From contig NC_084463.1 of the NCBI RefSeq assembly GCF_027409185.1, positions 50,028,907 to 50,092,906 of the forward strand: a stretch of DNA of 64,000 nt, written 5' to 3'. A program made the position numbers and the translations under genes. The DNA comes from Cynocephalus volans (taxonomy: Eukaryota; Chordata; Mammalia; Dermoptera; Cynocephalidae). Numbering within the stretch: position 1 is the first letter of the stretch; every line of letters begins with the position of its first letter. Below the pieces are notes generated by a model, which saw only the letters and a list, made by a program, of their open reading frames with translations, was not told the DNA's origin and searched no databases. Shown in pieces: positions 1 to 9,170 of this stretch.

Positions 1-201
1 AAGAGGAGAGTCTGTCTCTCTCTGCTGCTCTCTCTGCTTCCACCTTCTTGCAATTTGAGACCCCTGGGTCACTGTTGCCACCACGGGCTGGACTTTGGAC
101 TTCCCAGCCTCAGAAACAGTAAGCAATAAATTCTTGATGTTTCCTAATAAACCACCCAGTTTCAAGTATTTTGTTATAAGCAACAGAAACGGACTAATAC
201 A
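1..201 (+). mobile_element. MaLR-type LTR, 3' part (cut by window edge)
   Basis: The segment ends with the MaLR LTR 3' signature in sense orientation: a CAATAAATT polyadenylation signal near 125, an ACCCAGTTTC block, and a terminal GGACTAATACA. The same motifs occur in reverse in the LTRs at 1524, 5601 and 7580. The 5' part lies outside the window. Confidence 0.75.
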
Positions 202-211
202 GGCGTTGTTC

Positions 212-441
212 TGATGGCTTTGCAGGAGAGCGAGTGAGAAGGTTATCTCTGTCTTGCTCCTGTGAATCTGGCCATATGACATTCTGCGTTGCTGTAGAGA
301 GTCACTACCAAGAACAAAGCCCTCACCGATGTGTTCCCTGGACCTTGGCCTTCCCAGCCTCCAACCTATAAGAAATACACTTTGTTTCTTTATAAGTCTC
401 CCAGTTTCAGGTATTCTGTTATTAAGCAACAGCGGCGGACT
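212..441 (+). mobile_element. Second MaLR-type LTR 3' fragment, head-to-tail with the first
   Basis: A second copy of the LTR 3' half follows directly. It has the CTTCCCAGCCTCC block, an AATA-rich poly(A) region, CCCAGTTTCAGGTATTCTGT, and a degraded end (GGCGGACTGG). It is more diverged than the copy at 1-201. Two same-strand LTR ends in series suggest one insertion beside another or a local duplication. Confidence 0.65.
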
Positions 442-1523
442 GGTCTTCTTTAGTTATTTGATGTTGATGTGATGGGAATCCAAGAACATCAAGACACCCG
501 ACACTTGTAAATGTGCTACCATCTTTTGGGTGTCTATGAAATGTAATATTGAGCAATGATAATGTGTAATATTGGAGCAAAGGCTCCACTCCGCCTCTGA
601 TGGGAAAGTGGAAGTCTTCAACTTTCCAAAAGATTCAAGAACAGATGAGGGTGAAGGGGCACCTCTCTTCACCCGACCCCAGTACAGACAGCACCAGGCT
701 AAATCTCTCATCTGGAGGCCAGAGAGGAGGGAGGCTGGAGCAAGAAATGCCAGGTGGCCTTGTCATCATGTTTGGGAAATGGGGACGCCAGCACCACACT
801 GTGGGTTCCGCTGGCAGTAAAGGGGAGGGACTGACATGCAACCACATTTGCCAGTTCCCGTTTTCAACTCCTGTACACACATTTTAATTTGATGAAATGG
901 AAGGCCTGTACAATTTGTGAGTCATTCTCCAATTATTGGACCTTTAAGGTTTTTTTTCTCTCCCCAAATAGTTATACGACAAACATTTCTCAACAAAACA
1001 AAACAAAAAACACAAAACAAAAAATTTTTTTTACAGGCTTTACTTCCATTTTGGGTTATCTTTATAGTCTGATTGCTGAGAAGAGGTATTAACACATATT
1101 GCTGCATGGTTTCCCAGAAGCACTATCCGCAAAATCAAGGTTTTTCACAGTTTTTTATTATTGGTCTAATTACTTAATAGTAAATAAAAGAAATCTCATT
1201 TTTATTTTCCTATTTCTCAATAACTGGTCATACTACATTTTATTTCTCAGATCTATTCAATCGTGTTTTTTCGTGTGAATTGACAAGTCCCCCATGTGTG
1301 TGTGGGGGGGTGTATCTTTCCATTGTACTCTTCCTTACCAAATTTTATGAATTCTCTGTTTATTTGGGGCTAAAATTTTCCTGGTTTGGCTGTTTGCCTT
1401 TGAATCCTTCTTGATTTTTTTTTTTCACTCACAAGATTAGTCCAACATGACTTTTGTTTTTTGTTTTTTACTTGTCTCTCCACAGCAATCCTAGTTTATC
1501 CAGTTAATCCGCTTGAAGCCTTC
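442..1523. other. No gene recognised; AT-rich sequence
   Basis: Short open frames near 450-890 resemble no protein family I know and overlap on both strands. From about 930 the sequence is AT-rich with A and T runs and a short GT/G tract near 1297-1312. I cannot assign a repeat family. Confidence 0.5.
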
Positions 1524-1914
1524 TGTATTAGTCTGTTTCTGTTGCTTATAACAAAATATATGGAAATGGGTACTTTGTAAGAAAATGATATTTTTTTCTT
1601 ACAGTTTCTGAGGGTGAGGTGTCCAAAGTCCAGGGAACACATCTGGTGTGGTGACAGTGACCCCTCACATTGCACGATGGTGGAAGCAGAAAGCAGAGAG
1701 AGACTAACCTCATTCACTCCCTTTTTAAGCCTTCAGAAACACACCCATGACCACCAATATTAACTCATTCATTACGCATGGTCCCACAATCTAATCTCCT
1801 CTTCAAGAGTCCACCTTTCAATTACCATAGTAGGTTTTCCCACCCTCTTAACAGTCACAGTGGGGGCTAAGTTTCTAATACATGAAACTTGGGGGATACA
1901 ATTCAAGCTTCAGT
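1524..1914 (-). mobile_element. MaLR-type LTR (solo), minus strand
   Basis: It starts with TGTATTAGTCTGTTTCTG, the reverse complement of the LTR 3' end. It continues with AAGTCCAGGGAACACATCTG, a purine-rich AGAGAGAGACT tract, AACTCATTCATTACG, and the TTTCCCACCCTCTTAACAG block. These are in the same order as in the LTRs at 5601-6006 and 7580-7966. No internal sequence adjoins it, so it appears to be a solo LTR. Confidence 0.8.
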
Positions 1915-2455
1915 GAATTTTTTTTGGGGGGGGCATAATGCAACCCACTAGACCTTCTAACCTTTACTACATAAAACTAAGCTGAGTTTGCTAGTCTCAC
2001 TTCTTATTGCCTACCTAGTGCATTTCCAAGTCTACACCAGATTTTTTTTAAAAAACCCTCCAAAACAAAACTACCTCTGAGTACCTTGCACTTGTATGAA
2101 ATAACAGATTCATGTTCTAAAATTTAAAAGTTACTTAGGGTCAAATTACATATTTTTTTAAACCACGCGCTTACTAATTTTCAAAAAGAAAAAAATAGAT
2201 TACTCCTCCCCAAAAGGATTTTTTCTTCCGTTTGTTTTATTCAAAAACAGTGTAACAACATAATAAACTGGGTCGGAAGGTATTCATTTATAATTTTAGT
2301 ACTTAAAGAGTTTCATTTTAGTTTTTCCATATGTGTTTGTATTTTTTATAGGTAAACCCTATTTAAATTTTTTTGGTATCTTGATTTTCTTTAGCTAACA
2401 TTGTGAAACATTTTCCCAAGTTGCTTACAAATGCTTATCTGACGTCCTCCGCTGC
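1915..2455. other. No gene recognised; AT-rich flank of the CpG island
   Basis: AT-rich sequence with T and A runs and no recognised coding or repeat content. It changes abruptly to GC-rich sequence near 2456. Confidence 0.5.
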
Positions 2456-2567
2456 TCAGTCAATGAAAGGGAGCTTCCTCCCCTCCACAGTCCCCCGCAC
2501 CCGTGTACAGCGCAGGGCGGACAGCGGACACCACGGCCGGCCCCAGGGGCCAGAGCAGAGGCCGCGC

Positions 2568-2830
2568 GGGGAGGTCCACGCGAGACCTGTCCACGCAGGG
2601 AGGGTCCGCCCTGGGAAGATCGAGCAGGATGGTGCAAGTGGAGGATGTCCACGCGGGGCTGTGCACACAGGACGGATGAGCGCGAGGACGCCCCACGTGG
2701 GACACTTCCACGAGGGCCAGTGCGTGAAGGACGGGTGCACGCGAGGACCTGAGCACGCGAGGGGTCCCCACACTCGGAGGAGCCGCCCAGGGCAGGCACG
2801 CCCACGAGGGGCGGGGCCGCGGGAGGGCCC
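2568..2830. repeat. Degenerate GC-rich tandem repeat in the CpG island
   Basis: A short core like CCACGCGRGG recurs irregularly: GTCCACGCGAG, GTCCACGCAGG, GTCCACGCGGG, CCCACGTGGG, CCACGAGGG, CACGCGAGG, CCCACGAGGGG. Spacing is uneven, as in an old, diverged minisatellite. It inflates open frames on both strands here, so those ORFs are not evidence of genes. Confidence 0.5.
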
Positions 2831-2961
2831 ACGCAGCCGCTTTCCGGACCCGTCCCCGCCAACGTGGGCGGGGTCGCTCTGCCCAGGTCCTAGCAGCTAC
2901 AAAAATGTCTTTAATAGCGGACTCTCCAGATAACAATAAAACTTTGTTTCCCTCTGGGTGA

Positions 2962-2968
2962 TGAGTCA
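2962..2968. promoter_or_regulatory. Perfect AP-1 (TRE) consensus TGAGTCA
   Basis: TGAGTCA lies about 190 bp upstream of the first recognisable RNF187 codons. A 7-bp match can occur by chance, so its function is inference. Confidence 0.35.
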
Positions 2969-3151
2969 TTTGTACGGGAAGTGACAGCTCTCTTAAGATT
3001 TGAAGGCACGACGTCGGCCGGTCAACGGGCATGACAGTGACGCGCGCCGCCGCCAGGACCCCGCCCCGCGCGCGCGTCCCCGGCGCTGACCTCGTCGTCG
3101 CCCCCGGCTCACTGTCGGTTCTGCTCTCCGGCCTGCTGTCCGGCCGCTCTC

Positions 3152-3438
3152 CGGGCGTGCGTGGTGCGCTTCTGGGCCGAGGAGGACGGGCCCTTCCCGT
3201 GCCCCGAGTGCGCCGACGACTGCTGGCAGCGCGCTGTGGAGTCCGGCCGCCCGCCGCTCAGCCGCCGCCTGCTGGCGCTCGAGGAGGCGGCCGCGGCGCC
3301 CGCGCGCGACGGCCCGGCCAGCGAGGCCGCGCTGCAGCTGCTGTGCCGCGCCGACGCGGGCCCGCTGTGCGCCGCCTGCCGCATGGCCCCGAGCCGCCCG
3401 AGTGGGAGCCGCGCTGGAGAAAGGCGCTGCGCGGCAAG
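3152..3438 (+). pseudogene. RNF187: RNF187 (RACO-1) exon 1, partial and frameshifted
   Basis: From 3152 the frame reads [20 protein letters not shown] and on through [50 protein letters not shown] recognise this as RNF187, a RING E3 ligase also called RACO-1 that coactivates c-Jun/AP-1. The CPEC is the last RING cysteine pair. Upstream in this frame I read [10 protein letters not shown] where a CGHxFCRAC-type motif is expected, so the earlier zinc ligands are not recognisable. After CRMA (3383-3388) the frame breaks: [17 protein letters not shown] continues in another frame to 3438. Compared with the human protein as I remember it, about 7 nt are missing. The exon ends AAG|GTGCGC, a plausible donor in phase 0. 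Either this is a decayed or partial copy, or the GC-rich assembly contains errors. The gene identity is firm; the pseudogene status is inference. Confidence 0.8.
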
Positions 3439-4666
3439 GTGCGCCGAGGGTGGGGGGTCTCGTGCCCTGCCCTCTCCGGGGATCCCGCGGCGCCCTGCGC
3501 GCCCCCTCATCCCTGCGTCCCCGCCTCCGGGCCGTGCCCTGTGCCCCTGCCCACCCCAGCGTCCCTAGCCCGGCAATGCCTTGTGTACTCGTCCCCACGT
3601 CCAGACAGTGTCCCTTCTCCCATCTCCCCATCATCTTATTTCCTAACCCAACTGTGCCCTGCCCCAGCCCTGCCCCCTAGGTCCCCTTTCGCTCCCAAAG
3701 ATTGACCACTTCCCCTCAGTGCTCCTTTGGGCCTGACGTCACTGCAGCAGCCCCCGCCCCCTGCTGGTGAGGCCCTGAGTTCTGTCCAGGGGATGAGGCC
3801 TTCAGCCCTTGTCCAGTGCGTGTCCACTGGGCCGCCTTCTCCCCGACCCGCTGGGCCACACGGCCCGCACCTGGCTGCCCTTCAGGGTTACCCCCGTCCA
3901 CCCTGTTCTGGAACATCCTCTGCTGTGCTCTCGACCATCGCGCGTGGTACCTGCCATCAGAGTCTGGCCACAGCTGGGTTGCAGGGGCCTGGTGTGCGCC
4001 TGTGGTGGGGTGAGTGTGGAGACAGCGATATTCTGAACGAACAGACAGCCAGGTCCCTGAATACCAACAGTCGTGCCTGGTCCCTGCCCACTAGAGGAAA
4101 TGACAGAGGCTAGCGCGGCGCGTTTGAGCCTGAGCCGTGTGCCAGGCGCTGTTTCCTGCGTTCTGGGGATGGCGCCTGTGTGCCACCCATGAGCAGGGGG
4201 AGGTGAGGGTCAGACTGTGTTTCTGGGCTCTCCTGCGGTGGAGCTCCTCCCACTGGGCACAGCGACCGTCTTCTGGGTCAGGCAGGACAGTGGGCAGGGA
4301 AGGCTGTACAGGCCTGTGGTGCGGACAGAGCTCACACTAACCGGGGCCTGTTCACGAACGCGGAATTAATTATGAAACACACCTAAACAGCCGCCTAGCT
4401 CGGGCACCCAACTCCTTCTGAAAAGGAGCAAAGACCAGACACCTTTTAAAGGCTTGTAGCTGTAGCTGATTACCCCCCCAACCACCTTTTTTTTTTTTTT
4501 TTTTTTTTTTTGCATTTTATCTTCAAGGCCAAGAGCATGCACTTGAGGACTGTTTATGGGACAGTCAGACTGTTAGTGGAATCAGCCGTTGTGATGGCTC
4601 CCCAGACCGGGCCAAGCCGGGGGACCCAGACCTGCTCACCACCCTGTAACTAACCTCTCTGTACAG
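3439..4666 (+). other. RNF187 intron 1 (inferred)
   Basis: It starts GTGCGCC and ends in a pyrimidine-rich acceptor (CTAACCTCTCTGTACAG). It is GC-rich and C-tract rich to about 4360, then holds a 25-base T run at 4487-4511. Open frames here continue out of the exon but show no protein similarity I recognise. Confidence 0.6.
4487..4511. repeat. Poly(T) tract in intron 1
   Basis: A 25-base T run preceded by a C tract. It may be the reversed poly(A) tail of a decayed retroelement, but no element body is recognisable beside it. Confidence 0.7.
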
Positions 4667-4762
4667 GAAAACAAAGGGTCCATGGAGATCATGAGAAAGG
4701 ACTTAAACGACGACGCCCGGGACCTGCACGGCCAGGCAGAGTCGGCGGCTGCTGTGTGGAAG
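4667..4762 (+). CDS. RNF187: RNF187 exon 2 (coiled-coil exon), open frame
   Basis: The acceptor CTGTACAG is followed by an open 96-nt exon encoding 32 residues: [20 protein letters not shown], then [12 protein letters not shown]. This matches the RNF187 segment after the ALRGK that ends exon 1, and the phase (0) agrees across the junction. It is the short helical, coiled-coil-type exon found in RING/TRIM-like genes, where 96 nt is the usual length. The exon is followed by AAG|GCAAGTGGG, so splicing would need a GC-AG intron; GCAAGT is the classic permissive GC donor context. The NDDAR reading may carry one D more than the human protein as I recall it. Later exons (GHVMDRRKKAL onward) are not found downstream in this window. 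Confidence 0.8.
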
Positions 4763-4969
4763 GCAAGTGGGTGTGTCAGAGTCTGTGTGAACTAGGGGAC
4801 CCCTGGATGCAGGACTCTGGACAAACGGGGCTGGCCAAGCAGGCCGGGCCCCAAAGCCGAGCAACTTCCTGGCCTGGTTGCCAAGGGGAGGGTACTCTAA
4901 GTGGACTTTGATGAACTCCAGGGTATTTTTCTAGAATGTGTTTGGGGGTATTCCGAAGTAGAATCTGGT

Positions 4970-5020
4970 GAGCTTTTTTGGTTTGTTTGGTGGCTGAAGG
5001 GTACGGGATCTGAACCCAAA
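4970..5020 (-). mobile_element. tRNA-Ile-derived SINE, 3' fragment (CYN-like)
   Basis: On the minus strand it reads GGGTTCAGATCCCGTACCC, then CAGCCACCAAACAAACC and an A-rich tail. This matches the tRNA B-box and downstream part of the SINE at 11244-11322. The 5' part is missing. Confidence 0.55.
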
Positions 5021-5095
5021 TAGAATCTAGCCAAAGTGAGTGGGAATCCTCTTTTACTCTCCACATTGTACTGGTAGGTGTTTGCAGCATCCACC

Positions 5096-5118
5096 TTTTT
5101 TTTTTTTTTTTTTTTTTT
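5096..5118. repeat. Poly(T) tract
   Basis: A 23-base T run between the SINE fragment and the LTR at 5222. No element body is recognisable at either end. Confidence 0.7.
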
Positions 5119-5221
5119 AAATACACAGAACTCTTTTTGTAGTACTCTTGGTTCTCATCTGAGAGCAGCCCGTTATTTTCCAGTAGAACCAGCATTGTGC
5201 CAGGTGACCTTGCTAAGTATT

Positions 5222-5580
5222 TGTCTTGGTCTGTTTGGGGTGCTATAACAGAATACCGTAGACTGGGGGGCTTAGACAGGAGACATTTGTTTCTCACAGT
5301 TCTGCAGGCTGGAAGTCCATGATTAAGGTGTGGCACATCTAGTGTCTGTTGAGGCTGCTTCCTGGTTCATGAAGCACCTTCTTGCTGTGTCCTCACATGG
5401 TGGAAGGAGTGAGGGAGGTCTCTGGGGTCCTTTTATAAGGGCACCAGTCCCATTCATGAGGGCTACACCCTCATGACCTAATTGCTTTCTAAAGCTTCTG
5501 CCCCCTAATACTGTGACCTTGGGGGTTAGGATTGTCAACGTGTTTATTGGAGTGGGGACACAAACATTCAGTCCATAGCA
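5222..5580 (-). mobile_element. MLT1-like MaLR LTR (older subfamily), minus strand
   Basis: It starts TGTCTTGGTCTGTTTGGGG and contains GCTATAACAGAATACC, TTTCTCACAGTTCTGCAGGC, CATTCATGAGGGC, TCATGACCTAATTGC, and the end AACATTCAGTCCATAGCA. That is the reversed MLT1 order. Flanking pentamers GTATT (5217-5221) and GGATT (5581-5585) match at 4 of 5 bases, consistent with an old target site duplication. Confidence 0.8.
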
Positions 5581-5600
5581 GGATTGCTTTCTTCCAGTGC

Positions 5601-6006
5601 TGTATGAGTCCATTTCTGTTGCTTATAACATAAATACCTGAAACTGGGTGATTTATAAGAAAACAAAATTTATTGCTTGTAGTTTCAGAGGCTGGGAAGT
5701 CCAAAGTCCAGGGAACACATCTGGTGAGGGTCTTCTTTGGTGGTGGCTTCGCAACAATGCAGGGGTCTCAAGTGAGAGAAAATGGCACAGCAGAGAGAGA
5801 GAGAGAGTGCTCCTCATGCACTCCCCTTTTAAAGTCCTCAGAACCACTCCCACGACCACCTGTTATTAATCCATTCACTATGGCATGGTTCTACAGTCTA
5901 ATCACCTCTTCAAGACCCCACCTTTCAATTACCATAATAGGATTTCCCACCCTCTTTACACTGTCACAGTGGGGATTAAGTTTTGGGGGGACATCAATCC
6001 ACAGCA
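5601..6006 (-). repeat. 3' LTR of the MaLR element
   Basis: It starts TGTATGAGTCC and ends TCAATCCACAGCA. It contains AAGTCCAGGGAACACATCTG, a GA-rich tract near 5794-5808, and GGATTTCCCACCCTC. By eye roughly one base in seven differs from the partner LTR at 7580. Confidence 0.85.
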
Positions 6007-7579
6007 TTCTGCCCCTGGTCCCCCAAAACTCATGTCCTTTTCACACACAGATGCATTCATTTCATCCCCAAAGTTTTAACTTGTTTCAACTCGAAAGTCC
6101 AAAGTCTCAAGGTCTCATCTGTGAAATCAAAACAAGTTATCTACTTCCAAGATACAATGGTGGGACAAGCATAGGATACATATTCCCATCTGGAAAGAGA
6201 AATAGTAGGCCAAAAGAAAGGGGTAACAGGTACCAAACAAGTCTGAAACCCAGCAGGGCAGGCATTAAATCTCAAAGCTGGCGAATCATGTACCTGGACT
6301 CTATGTTTGATCTCCTCTGTACACTGGTGAGGGGGTTGGGTCCTCAAGTCCTTGGGCAGCTCCGCTTCTATGGCTTTCCTGGTCTCAGTCCACACTTCTG
6401 CTCTCCCAGGCTGGTGTTCCACTCTGGTAGCTCCACAAGTCTGGGGTCTCCATCGCAGTCCCACTGTCACGGCTCCACTAGGCATGGTGCTGATGGGGTT
6501 TCTCTGCTGTATGTCCAACTCCACATTTCCTCTTGGCATTGCTCTAGGGAAAGCTGTTTGCAGTGACTCTACCCCTGCAACAAATCTCTTTCTGGGCCCC
6601 AGGCTTTTCCATACATCCTTTGAAATTGGGGTGGAGGCTCCCAAGCCTTCACAGCTCTGACATTCTGTGAGCCTGCAGACCTAACACCATGTGGACGCCG
6701 CCAAGGCTTCTGGCTTAGAGCTTCCAAAGGTGCAGGTCCAGCCACACCTGGGGCCAATTTAGCCACTGCAGGAGCAGCCAAAGTAGCTGGGGTGTGGGTG
6801 CCAGTGCGGGTGATGGAAGCAACTTCCCAAGGTGGCCCTGGGCAGCAAGCCCATGGAGGGCACCTTGGGCCTGTTCCCCAAGACCATTCTGTCTCCCTAG
6901 GCCTCTGGGCCTGTGATGGAAGATGCAGCCTCCAAGATCTCTGAAATGCCTTCAAGGCCTTTTTCCCCTTCGCTTTTCTTCTGTACTCATCTCCTTAGCA
7001 AAGTGTCCTGGGCTACACCCTTGTCTTTGTGTCCAGCGTGAAAGTTTTCTAATTTTTTGCTCTCTGCTCTCTTTTGATTTGTAAATTCTGGCTTTACCTC
7101 ATGCCTTTACTGCCATGTCTCAGCATAGGCTGTTGTAAGCAGCCATGCATCTTCCTTAACGCTTTGCTGCTTAGAAGTTTCTTCTGCCAAATAACCTGGG
7201 TCAGCACGTTGAAGTTCCACATTAAAACTTTTGGGCATGAACAGAATGTAGCCAAGTTCCTTGCCAGTTCCTAGCAAGGGTGATCTTTGCCCCAGTTTCT
7301 AATAAGTCCCTTCTCATTTACATCTGAGATCTTCTCAGAATGGCATTTATAGTCCGTATTTCTATCAGCAATCTGCTCACCACCATTTAACCACTCTTTA
7401 AGATGTTCCAAACTTTCCCTGGTTTTCCTTGTCTTTTAAATTCCCACCAGCAGCTGGGCTTTTTCTAGCCTGTTCTTTAAAATTCTTCCAATTCCTACTC
7501 AACACCCAGTTCCAAATCTGTTTCCATATTTTCAAGTATTTGTTATAAGCAACATTGTACTTCTCTGGTACCAGTTTTC
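6007..7579 (-). mobile_element. MaLR internal region (non-coding)
   Basis: It begins with the diagnostic TTCTGCCCCTGG after the LTR. It contains CATACATCCTTTGAAATTGG, AGGCCTCTGGGCCTGTGATG and GCTTTGCTGCTTAGAAGTTT, and ends CTCTGGTACCAGTTTTC just before the second LTR. These blocks occur in the same order in the THE1/MST internal sequences I remember. No gag- or pol-like frame is preserved. Confidence 0.8.
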
Positions 7580-7966
7580 TGTATTAGTCCGTTTCTGTTA
7601 CTTATAGCAAAATACCTGGAACTGGGTAATTTATAAGAAAATGAAACTTATTGCTTACAGTTTTGGAAGCTGGGAAGTCCATAGTCCAGGGAACACATCT
7701 GGTGAGGTCTTCTTTGGTGGTGGCTTTACAGCAATGCGGGGACTCACATGGCAGAAATGGCAGAGCAGAGAGACAGATAGCTCCTCATTCACTCTCCTTT
7801 TAATGCCCTCAGAGCCACACCCCTGACCACCATTATTAATCCATTCACTACGGCATGGTCCTACGGTCCAAACACCTCTTCAAGGTCCCACTTTTCGATT
7901 ACTGTAATAGGATTTCCCACCCTCCACAGTGGAGACTAAGTTTTGAGGGGACATCAGTCCACAGCA
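7580..7966 (-). repeat. 5' LTR of the MaLR element
   Basis: It starts TGTATTAGTCCGTTTCTG and ends ACATCAGTCCACAGCA. It is collinear with the LTR at 5601-6006, with small indels (one in the GA-rich tract and one near 7930). Together the two LTRs define the element ends. Confidence 0.85.
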
Positions 7967-8164
7967 GGTGCCTTCCACAGCATTATACCCCAAGGTAATG
8001 TCACACTATAGTTCTTTTAGGTTACTCACCAGCAAAGCTACACATTAGTTTAAACTCTTTCTGGTGACTTTTTCCTCTTATATAGCAAAATCTGTACTGG
8101 TTTCTTGATTTTTATAGCTTCTGTACCCTGTTTTGTTTAGCATATAAAAACAAAGTGCTTTTTA

Positions 8165-8618
8165 AAACTACAGAAGCTCTCGGATTGTGGGTTTGCACCT
8201 CAAAACCAAGGCCACCGGTCCTACCACCATGGTGGTGCCCTGTGCTCTGGATCCAGCCCAGCCCTTGCCCACTCCATGGAGGTCTGAAGTGCAGGCCTTC
8301 CTCAGACAGGGACAGAGAGGTGACAGATTGGGTATGAAAGGACGAGTCGACACCAGTTGACAATCCACCGGAGAGAGCTCATTTATTAGGCAGCACACAC
8401 ACATATATATAGGGCTTTTAGGGAAGGCTGATTGGCTTAAAATACAATCCCTACTTAGCATACCGCATGGGGCTTGGGGTGAGCTGATTGGTGTGCGATT
8501 CGCACCAGTGGGAAGGAGAGTAAGGAAGAGAAGGGCAACCAGCGCCATGATGGGGTGTGGCCGAGAAGGACTTATGTGATCAGGGTGTGATCCCTTGGGG
8601 CATTTGGGTTCTTACAGT
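8165..8618 (-). mobile_element. ERV LTR (solo) with TATA box and poly(A) signal
   Basis: Read on the minus strand, it starts near TGTAAGAACCCAAATGCC and has an A/C-rich U3. A TATA-like CTATATATATGT follows (plus 8403-8412), then AATAAA (plus 8382-8387) about 20 bp further on, then a pyrimidine-rich U5-like stretch (TCCTTTCATACCC). This order is typical of a class I or II ERV LTR. The ends are approximate. No primer-binding site or internal sequence follows in the expected direction. Confidence 0.6.
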
Positions 8619-8639
8619 GTTGGGAAAATAGAATAATTT

Positions 8640-9170
8640 GATCAGGCCCCCTCCTCTTAGGTCCAGTTAGAGGAGGTACGGTACATTTTTGTAAATAAGT
8701 CGTGTGTGGGTGGAATTAGTGTGCATGGGCAGTGCCTGGACCTGGCTGGCGCTGACTTCCTCAGGCATCTGCTGCCCATGGCCATGCTCTCGAACCTACG
8801 GCTCCAAGGACATTTTTGCCAGTTACCTAGCTCATAGGCCTGCATGTGAGGGGTCTGGGGATCCAGCCTGGCGTGTGAAGGGTCTGGTGACCCAGCCTGG
8901 CATGTGAGGGGTTTGTGACCTAGTCTGTGAATGGGCTTGAGGGGTCTGTGAGCACCAGACCCAGCCCTAGCTCGACAGGTGACATTTGGGGGAACGCATG
9001 GAATCTCTGTGGCCCTTCCCCTGTTCCTAGCCCTGTGCATCTCTTAATCTGTATCCTTTGCAATATCCTTTATAGTAAATGGGTAAATGTTAAGTAAGTG
9101 TTTCTTTGAGTTCTGTGAGCTACTCAGCAAATAAGTCATTGTTGTCAACTGAAATTAAGACCATTGAGGC
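8640..9170 (+). mobile_element. Probable LTR-derived repeat sharing a block with 36120-36310
   Basis: Positions about 8828-8955 (CCTAGCTCATAGGCCTGCAT, GAGGGGTCTGGGGATCCAGC, GACCTAGTCTGTGAATGGG) align with 36199-36285. The two copies differ in small ways and form a dispersed family. After about 8976, TTTGGGGG faintly resembles a proline-type primer-binding site, and 9057-9108 (CTTTGCAATATCCTTTATAG) resembles an LTR poly(A) region. The family is unnamed here. Confidence 0.45.

Larger units (their letters stand above)
2456..3600. promoter_or_regulatory. CpG island over the RNF187 exon 1 remnant
   Basis: Base composition shifts from strongly AT-rich to strongly GC-rich with many CpGs, and the rich zone continues through the RNF187-like first exon before fading in the intron. 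GC boxes lie at 2808-2819 (GGGGCGGGGCCG) and 2864-2876 (GTGGGCGGGGTCG), and an ETS-like TTCCGG at about 2842-2847. No TATA box is evident. A CpG-island promoter is what a broadly expressed gene such as RNF187 would be expected to have. Present activity is unknown because the coding part is damaged. Confidence 0.65.
4763..5221 (+). other. RNF187 intron 2 start or flank; no further exon seen
   Basis: After the GC donor the frame soon closes. The stretch holds a SINE fragment (4970-5020) and a 23-base T run (5096-5118). I looked for exon 3 here and further downstream and did not see it. Confidence 0.5.
5601..7966 (-). mobile_element. Nearly complete MaLR element (LTR-internal-LTR)
   Basis: Two LTRs in the same reversed orientation (5601-6006 and 7580-7966) flank about 1.57 kb that matches, by my recollection, the THE1/MST-type internal region. 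Flanking pentamers AGTGC (5596-5600) and GGTGC (7967-7971) agree at 4 of 5 bases, as expected for an ERVL target duplication. MaLR elements are non-autonomous LTR retrotransposons that depend on ERVL enzymes. No intact retroviral protein is encoded here. Long open frames inside (for example 5673-6566) read across the LTR boundary and are chance frames. Confidence 0.85.

Noticed and set aside
2403..3032. Frames of 105-190 codons upstream of RNF187 exon 1
   Set aside because: They are produced by the degenerate GC-rich tandem repeat and are open on both strands. The composition is R/G/P-rich without a family match.
5673..6566. 297-codon plus-strand open frame
   Set aside because: It runs antisense across the LTR/internal boundary of the MaLR element and has no domain similarity.
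8957..8995. Proline-type primer-binding site after an LTR end
   Set aside because: Only TTTGGGGG matches. The rest diverges and no retroviral leader follows, so it is mentioned only as a hint.
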